A model generated the notes under the pieces. The model was given only the letters and a program-made list of their open reading frames with translations, searched no databases and was not told where the DNA came from. Both the position numbers and the translations under genes were made by a program. Shown piece after piece: positions 9,836 through 22,445 of a DNA stretch of 64,000 nucleotides. The stretch spans positions 1-64,000 of the forward strand of contig JALELK010000033.1 in the NCBI GenBank assembly GCA_022768745.1. Reading direction: 5' to 3'. Numbering within the stretch: position 1 is the stretch's first letter; each line of letters begins with the position of its first letter. The stretch comes from Lachnospiraceae bacterium. Lineage in GTDB: Bacteria; Bacillota; Clostridia; Lachnospirales; Lachnospiraceae.

Positions 9836-9913
9836 TTATGTGTTGTATTTATATGCAAATTAGTAATTTTTCGTGTTATATATACAATAAAATTTCATAA
9901 AGGAGGTGCTCCT

Positions 9914-11458
9914 GTGCAGGCGATTATAGCTGTGATTGTGACGTTAGTTGTTGCAGTTCCGGTGTCTCTTGCCATTGCCAATGCTTACTATAAGAGCAAT
10001 TCTTCAAAGAAGATTGGTAGTGCTGAGGACAGAGCTCGTGAGATTATTGACGAGGCGGTAAAGACAGCAGAGACAAAGAAGCGCGAAGCTCTCTTGGAGG
10101 CAAAGGAAGAGTCATTAAAGACTAAGAATGAGTTGGACAAAGAGATTCGTGAGCGCAGAGCAGAGATTCAGCGAAATGAGCATCGAGTTCTTCAGAAAGA
10201 AGAAAATCTGGACAAGAAGCTCGACGCATTGGAAAAGAGAGAAGCTGAATACAATGCAAAGGAACAGGCGATTAACAAGCAGAAGGAAGAAGTCGCAAAG
10301 CTTAATCAGCAGAGAGTACAGGAACTAGAAAGAATCTCAGGATTAACCTCCGAACAAGCAAAAGAATTTCTTTTAAAGACTGTTGAAGAAGATGTAAAAC
10401 TTGATACAGCAAAGCTGATCAAGGAATCCGTTGCTCAGGCAAAGGAAGAAGCAAACAAGAAAGCCAGAGACATTGTTGTCACCGCTATTCAGAAGTGTGC
10501 TGCAGACCATGTGGCAGAGACCACCATATCTGTAGTACAGCTTCCAAGTGATGAGATGAAGGGAAGAATTATCGGTCGTGAGGGACGTAATATCCGTACC
10601 CTTGAGACACTGACAGGAGTTGAGTTGATTATTGATGATACTCCGGAAGCTGTAATCCTTTCCGCATTCGATCCGGTGAGACGAGAGGTAGCAAGAATTG
10701 CCTTGGAGAAGCTGATTGTAGACGGACGTATTCATCCGGCTAGAATTGAGGAGATGGTTGAGAAGGCTCAGAAAGAAGTTGAGACTTTGATTCGTGAAGA
10801 AGGTGAGGCAGCTACACTTGAAGTTGGCGTACATGGAATTCACCCTGAGTTGGTAAAACTCTTAGGAAAGATGAGATATCGTACCAGTTATGGTCAAAAC
10901 GTGTTAAAGCATTCTATCGAAGTTGCTCAGTTGGCAGGTTTGCTGGCTGCTGAAATTGGTGTGGATGTGAGAACTGCAAAACGTGCAGGTTTGCTCCACG
11001 ATATTGGTAAAGCAGTTGACCGTGAAATGGAAGGCTCTCATATTCAGTTAGGTGTTGAACTTTGTAAACGATACAAGGAATCACCGATTGTAATTAATGC
11101 GGTGGAAGCTCACCATGGTGACGTGGAACCGGAATCATTGATTGCATGCTTAGTACAGGCTGCTGATACCATCAGCGCAGCCAGACCGGGTGCAAGACGT
11201 GAGACGTTAGAGGCATATTCAAACAGATTACAACAGTTAGAAGAAATCACCGATGGATTTAAAGGTGTTGAAAAATCTTTTGCTATTCAGGCAGGTAGAG
11301 AGGTTCGAGTTATGGTAGTTCCTGAACAGGTTAACGATGCCGAGATGGTATTGTTGGCTAGGGATATTTCAAAGAGGATTGAATCTGAACTTGATTATCC
11401 GGGACAGATTAAGGTTAATGTCATTCGTGAATCACGAGTAACTGACTATGCGAAATAA
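9914..11458 (+). CDS. rny: Ribonuclease Y
   Basis: N-terminal TM, coiled coil, KH domain ([34 protein letters not shown]), HD domain ([10 protein letters not shown]). Confidence 0.98.
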   Translation: MQAIIAVIVTLVVAVPVSLAIANAYYKSNSSKKIGSAEDRAREIIDEAVKTAETKKREALLEAKEESLKTKNELDKEIRERRAEIQRNEHRVLQKEENLDKKLDALEKREAEYNAKEQAINKQKEEVAKLNQQRVQELERISGLTSEQAKEFLLKTVEEDVKLDTAKLIKESVAQAKEEANKKARDIVVTAIQKCAADHVAETTISVVQLPSDEMKGRIIGREGRNIRTLETLTGVELIIDDTPEAVILSAFDPVRREVARIALEKLIVDGRIHPARIEEMVEKAQKEVETLIREEGEAATLEVGVHGIHPELVKLLGKMRYRTSYGQNVLKHSIEVAQLAGLLAAEIGVDVRTAKRAGLLHDIGKAVDREMEGSHIQLGVELCKRYKESPIVINAVEAHHGDVEPESLIACLVQAADTISAARPGARRETLEAYSNRLQQLEEITDGFKGVEKSFAIQAGREVRVMVVPEQVNDAEMVLLARDISKRIESELDYPGQIKVNVIRESRVTDYAK

Positions 11459-11467
11459 CAAGAGACT

Positions 11468-11498
11468 AAGGGGTCAGGCCAAAAGGTCTGGCCCCGTT
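11468..11498. repeat. GGGGTCAG-type hairpin, copy 1 (also terminator-like)
   Basis: AAGGGGTCAGGCC-AAAA-GGTCTGGCCCC; same architecture as the hairpin at 15469-15497. Confidence 0.75.
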
Positions 11499-11519
11499 AT
11501 TATTTTATGAGGAATTATT

Positions 11520-12068
11520 ATGGAACATGTGGAATTAGAAAAAAGAGAACGGGTCTATGAAGGCTCAATATTGGATGTCTACGCGGATACGGTACGTCTC
11601 CCAAACGGAGGAGTGGAACACTGGGATTTCGTAAGTCATAGGAAAGGGGCTGCGGCAGTGTTGCCGGTTTTGCCGGACGGAAAAATAATTTTGGTGAACC
11701 AATACAGACATGCATTAGAGAGGATGACTTGGGAGGTTCCGGCGGGATGTAGAGACAGCGTAGAGGAGTCAACGCTTATTTGTGCCACCAGAGAGTTGGA
11801 GGAGGAAACCGGTTATCGTTCCAATCAGATAACGCCATTGTTATCCTTGAAATCCACAGTGGCTTTTTGCGATGAAATGATAGATGTATACCTGGCCAAG
11901 GATTTGATGCCCGGGGAACAGCATTTGGATGAGGCAGAAAATATTGAGGTGAAGGCATGGAATTTGGAGGACGCCCTGGCAGAAATCTACGCCGGAAGAT
12001 TTCAGGATGCAAAGACTGTTGCAGCGATTTTGGCTTATAAAGTTATGCTTGCAGAGGGACAGGAATAA
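11520..12068 (+). CDS. Nudix hydrolase, ADP-ribose pyrophosphatase type
   Basis: Nudix box GCRDSVEESTLICATRELEEETGY (GX5EX7REUXEEXGU). Confidence 0.92.
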   Translation: MEHVELEKRERVYEGSILDVYADTVRLPNGGVEHWDFVSHRKGAAAVLPVLPDGKIILVNQYRHALERMTWEVPAGCRDSVEESTLICATRELEEETGYRSNQITPLLSLKSTVAFCDEMIDVYLAKDLMPGEQHLDEAENIEVKAWNLEDALAEIYAGRFQDAKTVAAILAYKVMLAEGQE

Positions 12069-12073
12069 TCCTT

Positions 12074-12117
12074 AGGTTCTGTCATAAGATGTTATATAAC
12101 AAGATAGGACAGGACCT
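12074..12117 (+). promoter_or_regulatory. Stem-loop immediately 5' of the 12120 ORF, containing its likely Shine-Dalgarno
   Basis: AGGTTCTGTC (12074-12083) pairs with GACAGGACCT (12108-12117); the loop carries a perfect GTTATATAAC palindrome; ATG at 12120. Confidence 0.6.
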
Positions 12118-12119
12118 CT

Positions 12120-12734
12120 ATGAAAAATTATACTTATTATGATGCATATCACAGACCAAGAAAAGTACCCGGCTATTTTTTTCAGAAATGCTTTGGTGGA
12201 AAAAGTGGTATTTTTCTTGTGTCTTTTTTTATTGCCATTATTTTGGGAAAAATATTTTTGTGGGATGAGATTGGCAAATATGGAAGTTATAACGTGAAGA
12301 GTATCGGAAAGGTAAATGCCGGAACTATGGATATCTGGGGATTGTTCGGGTATCTGGTTTTGCAGAGAGGAGAACTTTTGGGTGTACTGATTCTGGCAGG
12401 ATTTACGAGACTGAAAAAGGCAGTTTATTATTTGTGCAGTGGAGCAGTGGGATGCTTTATGGGGATTTTGATGTTGTCCTTCTTTCGTTCCTTTGGGTGG
12501 AAAGGAATTCCATTGTTGGTGGTTTCACTGATTCCCCAATGGGTGATTTATGTAATGTTATTTGAATTTCTCTGGTGGATTTTTGTGGGAAGTGAAAAAG
12601 AACGAAAACTATCCAGAGGCTGGGCTGTTTTATGTGGGATAGGAGTGGCTTGTCTTTTTCTCTGTGGTATTTATCTGGAATGTTTTGTGAATCCTCTTTT
12701 AATTGGATATACAAAAAGTTTTCTCTCAATATAA
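12120..12734 (+). CDS. Stage II sporulation protein M-like membrane protein
   Basis: Polytopic, about 204 aa; downstream of the Nudix gene, a context I associate with SpoIIM in Clostridia. Family call by eye only. Confidence 0.6.
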   Translation: MKNYTYYDAYHRPRKVPGYFFQKCFGGKSGIFLVSFFIAIILGKIFLWDEIGKYGSYNVKSIGKVNAGTMDIWGLFGYLVLQRGELLGVLILAGFTRLKKAVYYLCSGAVGCFMGILMLSFFRSFGWKGIPLLVVSLIPQWVIYVMLFEFLWWIFVGSEKERKLSRGWAVLCGIGVACLFLCGIYLECFVNPLLIGYTKSFLSI

Positions 12735-12770
12735 AACTCCCCTGAGGGATAAACCGACAAGGGAGTTTGT
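12733..12770. terminator. Bidirectional terminator between convergent genes
   Basis: AACTCCCCTGAGGGATAAACCGACAAGGGAGTT hairpin between the 12120 CDS and aroF. Confidence 0.7.
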
Positions 12771-12804
12771 TGGAAACGTAATATTATATTGTAATTGCTA
12801 TTGG

Positions 12805-13869
12805 CTATTTGTTGAGTTCAGCAATGGTGTAAAGCAACTGTTTGGAATCTTCCCAACCGAGACAAGGGTCGGTAATGGATTTGCCATAAACATGGTGGTC
12901 AGAAATTTTCTGACATCCCTCTTCGATGTAGCTTTCAATCATAACACCTTTTACAAGATTCTTTACATCGGAAGAGAACAGACGGCTGGTCATAACCTCT
13001 CTTACAATACGAATCTGCTGTTTGAACTGCTTGTTTGAGTTAGAGTGGTTGGCATCCACAATGGTTGCCGGATTTACCAACTCCATAGATAGGTACATGT
13101 CTGACAGACGAACCAAATCCTCATAGTGATAATTCTGTACACAGTTGCCATGCTTGCTGACGGCTCCGCGAAGGATTGTGTGGGCAAGAGGATTTCCTGT
13201 GGTGCGAACCTCATAACCTGAAAAGGTAAAGTGATGAGGATGCTGTGCGGCATATACGGAATTTAACATAACAGAGAAATCTCCACTGGTTGGATTTTTC
13301 ATACCGGATGCCACATCAAAACCACTGACGGTAAGACGGTGGTGCTGGTCCTCCACAGAACGTGCTCCGATGGCTACATAGGAGAGAAGGTCCTCTACAT
13401 AGCCCCAGTTTTCAGGGTAGAGCATTTCGTCGGCACAGGTTAACTCCGTCTCTGCAATCGCTCTGAGATGCATTTTTCTCATGGCAATTAAACCTTCCAC
13501 CATATCCGGTGCTTTGGTTGGATCCGGCTGGGATGCAATTCCTTTGTAGCCGGAACCTGTGGTACGAGGCTTGTTTGTGTAAATACGTGGAATGATAAGT
13601 ACCCGGTCTTTGATTTCTTCCTGTATTGGGGCCAGACGGCTTACATAGTCAATAACAGAATCCTCGCTATCAGCGGAACATGGACCGATAATAGCTAACA
13701 CGCGGTTATCCTTTCCACAAATAATATCTGAAATTTGTCGGTCCCTGTCGGCTTTGATGGCTTTCATCTCCGGGGTCATAGCATACTCCTGCTGAATCTC
13801 TTCGGGACTCGGCATTGGTTTTAAGTAAGTGAAACTCATAGTGCTTATTCTCCTTTGTAATTCATACAA
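12805..13869 (-). CDS. aroF: 3-deoxy-7-phosphoheptulonate synthase (AroF/AroG class)
   Basis: IIGPCSADSEDSV, RIYTNKPRTTGSGYKG, DANHSNSNKQFKQQ motifs. Confidence 0.95.
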   Translation of the reverse strand: MYELQRRISTMSFTYLKPMPSPEEIQQEYAMTPEMKAIKADRDRQISDIICGKDNRVLAIIGPCSADSEDSVIDYVSRLAPIQEEIKDRVLIIPRIYTNKPRTTGSGYKGIASQPDPTKAPDMVEGLIAMRKMHLRAIAETELTCADEMLYPENWGYVEDLLSYVAIGARSVEDQHHRLTVSGFDVASGMKNPTSGDFSVMLNSVYAAQHPHHFTFSGYEVRTTGNPLAHTILRGAVSKHGNCVQNYHYEDLVRLSDMYLSMELVNPATIVDANHSNSNKQFKQQIRIVREVMTSRLFSSDVKNLVKGVMIESYIEEGCQKISDHHVYGKSITDPCLGWEDSKQLLYTIAELNK

Positions 13870-14030
13870 CTTTTAATGATATAAGAAATTAAATCCGGTG
13901 TCAAACCTTGAGGGACGGAGACGTTGAAGTTCCCAGACAAAAGGCTTTACCGGTTTAACTGGATAAAATTAGCAGGCACAGAACATTGACTTTGTGTAAG
14001 TTTTTTGGTAACATTTATAGCTGTAGGTTT

Positions 14031-14104
14031 GTAGGCGTAGCGTAGCTGGATAACGCATCGGACTCCGACTCCGAAGATCGCTGGTTCGAATCCAGTCGTC
14101 TACA
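14031..14104 (+). tRNA. tRNA-Arg (anticodon CCG)
   Basis: Acceptor GTAGGCG/CGTCTAC; anticodon arm TCGGA-CTCCGAC-TCCGA; T arm GCTGG-TTCGAAT-CCAGT. Confidence 0.93.
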
Positions 14105-14157
14105 TTTTTTTGATGATATAACGTGATGTTTTGATATATATGGAGGATATTGTAAGT

Positions 14158-15441
14158 ATGGACAAGGTGAAAGACTTTTTTCAGAAGATAAAGATAGATA
14201 AATTATTTGTTTTTTGTAAAAAAAATGTGAGATATTTTGGAGCTGTAGCCGTATTTGTAGCGATTGTTTTGATTTTGGCATTTGGGACAAAGAGCAGTAG
14301 TAGTACTTCTTCTTCAAAGAAGGATCCTACCGCCGGAGCATATCAGAACTATGTGGAAAGCGATGACAAGGAAATCAACGAATTGATTAAGAATTACTTC
14401 AAGTACTATGCCAAGGGTGATACGGATTCGTTGAAAAAGATAGCGACACCGATTTCTGATTCTGAAGTGAGCTATATTCAGTTCTACAGTCAGTATATTG
14501 AAAAGTATCAGAAGTTAAAGGTATACACCAAGGGCGGAACAGAAGAGGGCTCTTATCTCTGCTCTGTTTACTTGCAGCTGAAATTTAAGGATATTGATAC
14601 ACCTGTGGCAGGTTTGGATTTCTTCTATCTGCAGACCAACGAAGACGGAAAACTTTATATTAACAATATCTATAGTTCTTTCAATCAGGCCAATGGTGAA
14701 TTTGATATGGACACAGATGTAGCTTCACTGATTGCGGCTTTTGAACAGCAGGATGACGTGCTGGCATTGCAGGCGAAGGTTCAAAAGGAATGCAATGAGG
14801 CGATGTTGTCCGATGAAAAGCTGAACACATTTGTAAATGGTACCTTACAGCAGGCTATTGCAAAGTGGGCAACGGACTATAAGGATTCTGTAGCAAAGGC
14901 TGCAGAGGAGGCTGAGGCTGCGAAGAAGGCAGAAAAAGAAGAGGCAGCGAAGAAGAAGCAGGAGGCAAAGGCTGCAAAAGAGGCAGAAAAGAAAGCCGAA
15001 GAGGAGAAAGCAAATGCTACTACAAAAGTAGCTAATGATAAAATCAATGTCAGGGATTCCGCATCAGAGGATGGCAATAAATTAGGTCAGCTGGAGAAGG
15101 GGCAGGAAGTGACCTGCTACGCAGTGGAAAATGGTTGGGCTAAAATTGATTATAACGGAACGACAGCATATGTGAAGGCTGATTTCCTTTCGGACAAGGA
15201 TAGCGGAAGTGATGAGACTGCTTCTGATAATCAGGATGACAGCACACAGGCACAGCAGGGAAGTACCATTACCCTTTCAGATACCATTAATGTACGTGAG
15301 AGTATGAGTGAGACAGCATCCAAGGTTGCAGTTGCTTATGCAGGAGAACAGATTACCATTGTGCAGGAATATGCAGAGGGCTGGTCTAAAGTTTCTTATA
15401 ATGGCAAAGAGGGATACTGCAAAACCGAACTTCTTAAATAA
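14158..15441 (+). CDS. Membrane-anchored protein with two C-terminal SH3b domains
   Basis: N-terminal TM (YFGAVAVFVAIVLILAFG), Ala/Glu/Lys-rich linker, two SH3b repeats (KINVRDSASEDGNKLGQLEKGQEVTCYAVENGWAKIDYNGTTAYVK; TINVRESMSETASKVAVAYAGEQITIVQEYAEGWSKVSYNGKEGYCK). Confidence 0.9.
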   Translation: MDKVKDFFQKIKIDKLFVFCKKNVRYFGAVAVFVAIVLILAFGTKSSSSTSSSKKDPTAGAYQNYVESDDKEINELIKNYFKYYAKGDTDSLKKIATPISDSEVSYIQFYSQYIEKYQKLKVYTKGGTEEGSYLCSVYLQLKFKDIDTPVAGLDFFYLQTNEDGKLYINNIYSSFNQANGEFDMDTDVASLIAAFEQQDDVLALQAKVQKECNEAMLSDEKLNTFVNGTLQQAIAKWATDYKDSVAKAAEEAEAAKKAEKEEAAKKKQEAKAAKEAEKKAEEEKANATTKVANDKINVRDSASEDGNKLGQLEKGQEVTCYAVENGWAKIDYNGTTAYVKADFLSDKDSGSDETASDNQDDSTQAQQGSTITLSDTINVRESMSETASKVAVAYAGEQITIVQEYAEGWSKVSYNGKEGYCKTELLK

Positions 15442-15468
15442 AGGACAAACACAAAGCGGATAAGCGTA

Positions 15469-15497
15469 AGGGGTCAGACTGAAAGGTCTGACCCTTT
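15469..15497. repeat. GGGGTCAG-type hairpin, copy 2 (also terminator-like)
   Basis: AAGGGGTCAGAC-TGAAAG-GTCTGACCCTTT; compare 11468-11498. Confidence 0.75.
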
Positions 15498-15514
15498 AGT
15501 GGCTAAGAGGAGAT

Positions 15515-16234
15515 ATGTGTATGGATGCGGAAGGAATTCGCCTGAATAAGTTTTTGAGCGAGGCAGGGGTGTGCTCCAGGAGAGAGGCAGACAGACAGAT
15601 TGAAAATGGTCAGGTCAGGATTAATGGCAAAATTGCTACCATGGGACAACGGGTTTTCCCTACAGATGTGGTGGAATACAAGGAAAAAGAAATCTTTACA
15701 AAACCGAAACCGGTATTACTTCTGTTTAATAAACCAAAGGGGATTGTGTGTACTGCCGAAAAGAGAGAAAAGAATAATATAGTGGACTATATTCATTATC
15801 CCACCAGATTATACCCGGTGGGAAGGTTGGACAAAGATTCCAGGGGATTGATTCTTATGACGAATCAGGGTGATTTAGTCAATAAAATTATGAGGGGCAG
15901 ATATGGCCATGAAAAGGAGTACATTGTCCGGGTGGAAAAACCGGTGACTTCAGACTTTATAGAGGAAATGAAAAAGGGAGTTTACCTTTCAGAATTGAAG
16001 GTTACTACCCGGCCTTGCCAAGTGGAAAAACTCTCTAAATTTACCTTTCGGATTATTCTGACCCAGGGATTAAATCGCCAGATTCGACGTATGTGTCAGG
16101 AGTTTGGTTATCACGTCAGAGATTTGCAACGGGTTCGTATTATGAATCTGTTGGTGGATGGTATTAAAGAAGGGGAGTATCGGGAGATACAACCGGAGGA
16201 ATATGAAAAACTAAATCAATTGTTGGGGGAGTAG
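15515..16234 (+). CDS. Pseudouridine synthase, RluB/RluF family
   Basis: S4 domain (IRLNKFLSEAGVCSRREADRQIENGQVRING) and PVGRLDKDSRGLILMTNQGDL. Confidence 0.93.
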   Translation: MCMDAEGIRLNKFLSEAGVCSRREADRQIENGQVRINGKIATMGQRVFPTDVVEYKEKEIFTKPKPVLLLFNKPKGIVCTAEKREKNNIVDYIHYPTRLYPVGRLDKDSRGLILMTNQGDLVNKIMRGRYGHEKEYIVRVEKPVTSDFIEEMKKGVYLSELKVTTRPCQVEKLSKFTFRIILTQGLNRQIRRMCQEFGYHVRDLQRVRIMNLLVDGIKEGEYREIQPEEYEKLNQLLGE

Positions 16235-19169
<2,935 letters not shown>

Positions 19170-19238
19170 AAAAATCTTTCCCATTTGAAAATATTCTGAT
19201 ATACTAACCTTAGTATTATGGTATAGGAGGCTAATGAA

Positions 19239-19616
19239 ATGGCAGACGATAGAAAAAGTTTTATAATTAAAGAGGATGCAAACGGTGGCGTTAACATTGC
19301 AGACGAAGTAGTGGCAATTATCGCAGGACTGGCAGCTACTGAGGTGGAGGGAGTTGCTTCTTTGGCAGGAAATCTCACCAATGAGGTTATCAGCAAGGCC
19401 GGTGCAAACAAGTTGGCAAAAGGGGTAAAGGTTCTCTCTGTGGACGATGGCAAGTTGGCTGTACGTATGTCAGTAAACATTTCATTTGGATATGAGATTC
19501 CAAAGATTTGCCAGCAGATTCAGGAAAAGGTAAAGTCCTCCATTGAAAACATGACAGGACTTGAGGTGGCAAGTGTGGATATCAAGATTGCCGCTGTCAG
19601 CGTAGATAATGAATAG
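19239..19616 (+). CDS. Asp23/Gls24 family envelope stress-response protein
   Basis: NIADEVVAIIAGLAATEVEGVASLAG...; located before nusB as in many Clostridia. Confidence 0.9.
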   Translation: MADDRKSFIIKEDANGGVNIADEVVAIIAGLAATEVEGVASLAGNLTNEVISKAGANKLAKGVKVLSVDDGKLAVRMSVNISFGYEIPKICQQIQEKVKSSIENMTGLEVASVDIKIAAVSVDNE

Positions 19617-19734
19617 ACCTTTTGTTTTTTGAAAAGATAGAGTATAATGGAGGGTGTCTGTATGGACATCCTCTTTTGTAAATTTTGGAGTTCATACAGG
19701 AATGGTAAATATGAACAGTTAGGTAGGAAAATCA

Positions 19735-20127
19735 ATGACCAGAAGAGAACTTAGAGAAAATGTTTTTAAAATTATATTTCAAGCAGATTTTCATAGCGAG
19801 GATGAATTGAATCAGCAGTTAGATTTGTCTTTGGAAGAAAATGCATGGACTCCGGAACGGAAGGAGCAGATCAGAGAAAAATGTCTTGGTATTTTTTCTC
19901 ACAGAGAGGAATTGGATGCTCAGATTAATGATGTGGTAGAGGGATGGAAAACCACACGTATGAGCAAAGTGGATTTGTCACTGATTCGACTGGCTTTGTA
20001 TGAGTTAAAGTATGAAAAACTTCCAAAAGGTGTTGTGATTAATGAAGCAGTAGAATTGGCAAAACAGTATGGAACCGAGCAGTCATCCGGATTTGTGAAC
20101 GGGGTATTGGCTAAATTTGATGAATAA
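19735..20127 (+). CDS. nusB: Transcription antitermination factor NusB
   Basis: [44 protein letters not shown]. Confidence 0.95.
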   Translation: MTRRELRENVFKIIFQADFHSEDELNQQLDLSLEENAWTPERKEQIREKCLGIFSHREELDAQINDVVEGWKTTRMSKVDLSLIRLALYELKYEKLPKGVVINEAVELAKQYGTEQSSGFVNGVLAKFDE

Positions 20128-21340
20128 AAATGTATATTCTGTGGGACAGTTGAACACCTATATCAAGAGAATGTTTGAGGAGGATTTCCTTCTCTCCAAT
20201 ATTTCTGTCCAGGGGGAAGTTTCCAATTACAAATGTCATTCCAGCGGGCATATCTATTTTACCATTAAAGATGGTCAGGGAGCTATGTCAGCTATTATGT
20301 TCAAGGGAAACCGGCCGAGAGGATTGCAATTCCCTATGAAGGATGGAGACCAGGTGGTGGTTACAGGAAGTGTATCTGTCTACGAGCGAGGCGGCACATA
20401 TCAGATTTATGCCAGGGAAATCACTCTTGCAGGTGCGGGAGATTTGTATCTTCGGTTTGAACAGTTAAAAAAAGAACTGGAAGAGATGGGGATGTTCGCC
20501 CCGGAATATAAAAAGACGATTCCTAAATTTGCCACCAGAGTTGGTATTGTGACTGCACCTACAGGGGCGGCAGTTCGGGATATCATACAGATATCCAAAC
20601 GTCGAAATCCCTTTGTGGAATTAATTCTTTGCCCGGCATTGGTGCAGGGGGCGGGCGCGGTAGAGAGTATTGTCTCAGGAATACAGCGCTTGGATGCTAT
20701 GGATTTGGATGTTCTGATTGTGGGACGAGGTGGTGGTTCCATAGAGGATTTATGGGCATTCAATGAGGAAGAGGTGGCAAGGACAATCTTTTCCTGTAAC
20801 ACACCTGTGATTTCAGCGGTGGGACATCAGACAGACACCACCATCAGCGATTATGTGGCTGATTTGCGAGCCCCAACGCCATCTGCAGCAGCAGAGTTGG
20901 CGGTATTTTCTTTTCAGGAGTGGCAGCAGACCACAAATCAATTTGCTTCCCTTTTGTATCGGGGATTAGAAGAAAAGATAGAGGATTGCCAAAATCGCAT
21001 TTTGGCTTTTGAAAAACAGTTTCGTTATCTGAGTCCTGCCAATCGTCTGGATGAAAAGAGACAGTATTGTCTGATGCTGGAACAAAGGCTTGAGAGAGGA
21101 ATGGAAAATCTTATCAAAGACAAAAGGCAGTGCCTTTCCCTATTGGCCGGAAAATTGGATGGTGTTTCACCGGCAAAGAAACTGGCTCAGGGATATTCTT
21201 ATACAGCAGATACGTCAGGCAAAGCCATCACCAGTGTTTCCCAGGTGAAATCCGGAGATGCGTTGACAGTGTATGTCAGTGATGGTCGGATACAGGCAAA
21301 AGTAATGGAAATGAATGAGGATGTAAAATGGAAAATATGA
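20117..21340 (+). CDS. xseA: Exodeoxyribonuclease VII large subunit
   Basis: [63 protein letters not shown]. Confidence 0.97.
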   Translation: MMNKNVYSVGQLNTYIKRMFEEDFLLSNISVQGEVSNYKCHSSGHIYFTIKDGQGAMSAIMFKGNRPRGLQFPMKDGDQVVVTGSVSVYERGGTYQIYAREITLAGAGDLYLRFEQLKKELEEMGMFAPEYKKTIPKFATRVGIVTAPTGAAVRDIIQISKRRNPFVELILCPALVQGAGAVESIVSGIQRLDAMDLDVLIVGRGGGSIEDLWAFNEEEVARTIFSCNTPVISAVGHQTDTTISDYVADLRAPTPSAAAELAVFSFQEWQQTTNQFASLLYRGLEEKIEDCQNRILAFEKQFRYLSPANRLDEKRQYCLMLEQRLERGMENLIKDKRQCLSLLAGKLDGVSPAKKLAQGYSYTADTSGKAITSVSQVKSGDALTVYVSDGRIQAKVMEMNEDVKWKI

Positions 21341-21540
21341 CAATGGAAGAAAGCTTTCAGGAGATGGAGCATATTCTGGGACAGTTGGAGTCCAAGGAGG
21401 TTACTCTTGAAGAGTCTTTTCAGTTGTATAAGCAGGGGATGGAATATTTAAAGCACTGCAATGACTTGATAGACCAGGTAGAAAAACAGGTAAAAATGTT
21501 AAGTGACAATGGTGAATTAGAAGAATTTGAAGAGGTGTGA
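21328..21540 (+). CDS. xseB: Exodeoxyribonuclease VII small subunit
   Basis: SFQEMEHILGQLESKEVTLEESFQLYKQGMEYLKHCN; downstream of xseA. Confidence 0.95.
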   Translation: MENMTMEESFQEMEHILGQLESKEVTLEESFQLYKQGMEYLKHCNDLIDQVEKQVKMLSDNGELEEFEEV

Positions 21541-22433
21541 TTATGGATATTAACAAAGAATTAGCTTACAAGGCCAGCGATGTGGATGGTATGATTTACA
21601 AGTATCTTCCGGCAGAGAAGGGATATCAGAAGACCGTACTTCAGGCGATGAATTATAGTATTCTGGCAGGAGGAAAAAGAATTCGTCCGATTTTAATGAC
21701 AGAGACATTTAAGCTTTTTGGAGGAGCCTCAGAGATTTTGGCTCCGTTTGTGGCAGCCATTGAGATGATTCACACTTATTCGTTGGTGCATGATGACTTG
21801 CCTGCTATGGACGATGATGAGCTTCGCCGGGGAAAACCAACCACCCATGCCAAATTTGGAGAGGCAATGGGAATTTTGGCAGGAGATGGTCTTTTAAATT
21901 ACGCATTTGAGACAGCACTTAGCGCCCTTGATATTGAGCCGGGAAATCCGAGAGTGGCAAAGGCATTACAGGTTCTGGCCAATAAGTCAGGTGTCTATGG
22001 AATGATAGGCGGCCAGGTGGTAGATGTGGAATCAGAGAAGCAGTACGGCATTTCAAAAAATCGACTGGATTTCATCTATGAATTGAAAACTGGAGCTTTG
22101 ATTGAGGCCTCTATGATGATTGGTGCGATTTTAGGCGGAGCCTCCTCCGAAGAAGTAGATAAGATTGAACAGGTGGCTAAGAAAATCGGATTGGCATTTC
22201 AGATTCAGGATGATGTTTTGGATGTCATCGGTGACAAGGAGACCTTAGGGAAAAATGTAGGTAGCGATGAAAAAAATCAGAAGCCAACCTATGTGATTTT
22301 TGAGGGATTGGAAAAGTCAAAGCAAGAAGTAAAGACTTTGACAGAGGAAGCCATTACCATTCTTCAGGGGCTTCCTTACGAAAATCCATTCCTCACAGAA
22401 TTGCTTCGATGGATGGTTTTAAGAGACAAATAG
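21537..22433 (+). CDS. ispA: Polyprenyl (farnesyl) diphosphate synthase
   Basis: DDLPAMDDDELRRGKPT and FQIQDDVLDVIGD motifs. Confidence 0.95.
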   Translation: MIMDINKELAYKASDVDGMIYKYLPAEKGYQKTVLQAMNYSILAGGKRIRPILMTETFKLFGGASEILAPFVAAIEMIHTYSLVHDDLPAMDDDELRRGKPTTHAKFGEAMGILAGDGLLNYAFETALSALDIEPGNPRVAKALQVLANKSGVYGMIGGQVVDVESEKQYGISKNRLDFIYELKTGALIEASMMIGAILGGASSEEVDKIEQVAKKIGLAFQIQDDVLDVIGDKETLGKNVGSDEKNQKPTYVIFEGLEKSKQEVKTLTEEAITILQGLPYENPFLTELLRWMVLRDK

Positions 22434-22445
22434 GATAACAGAGCT

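Noticed and set aside
12805-13038. Plus-strand ORF 12703-13038 (111 aa)
   Set aside because: Runs across the terminator into the antisense of aroF; no ribosome-binding site.
13870-14030. Possible T-box or riboswitch upstream of aroF (also looked upstream of ilvN, leuC, thrC, metA, asd)
   Set aside because: No AGGGTGG(T/C)ACCGCG-type antiterminator, S-box or lysine-box consensus could be seen.
20117-20127. Overlap of the nusB stop with the xseA start as possible programmed frameshift
   Set aside because: Ordinary translational coupling (overlapping ATGA-type junction); both products are complete separate proteins.
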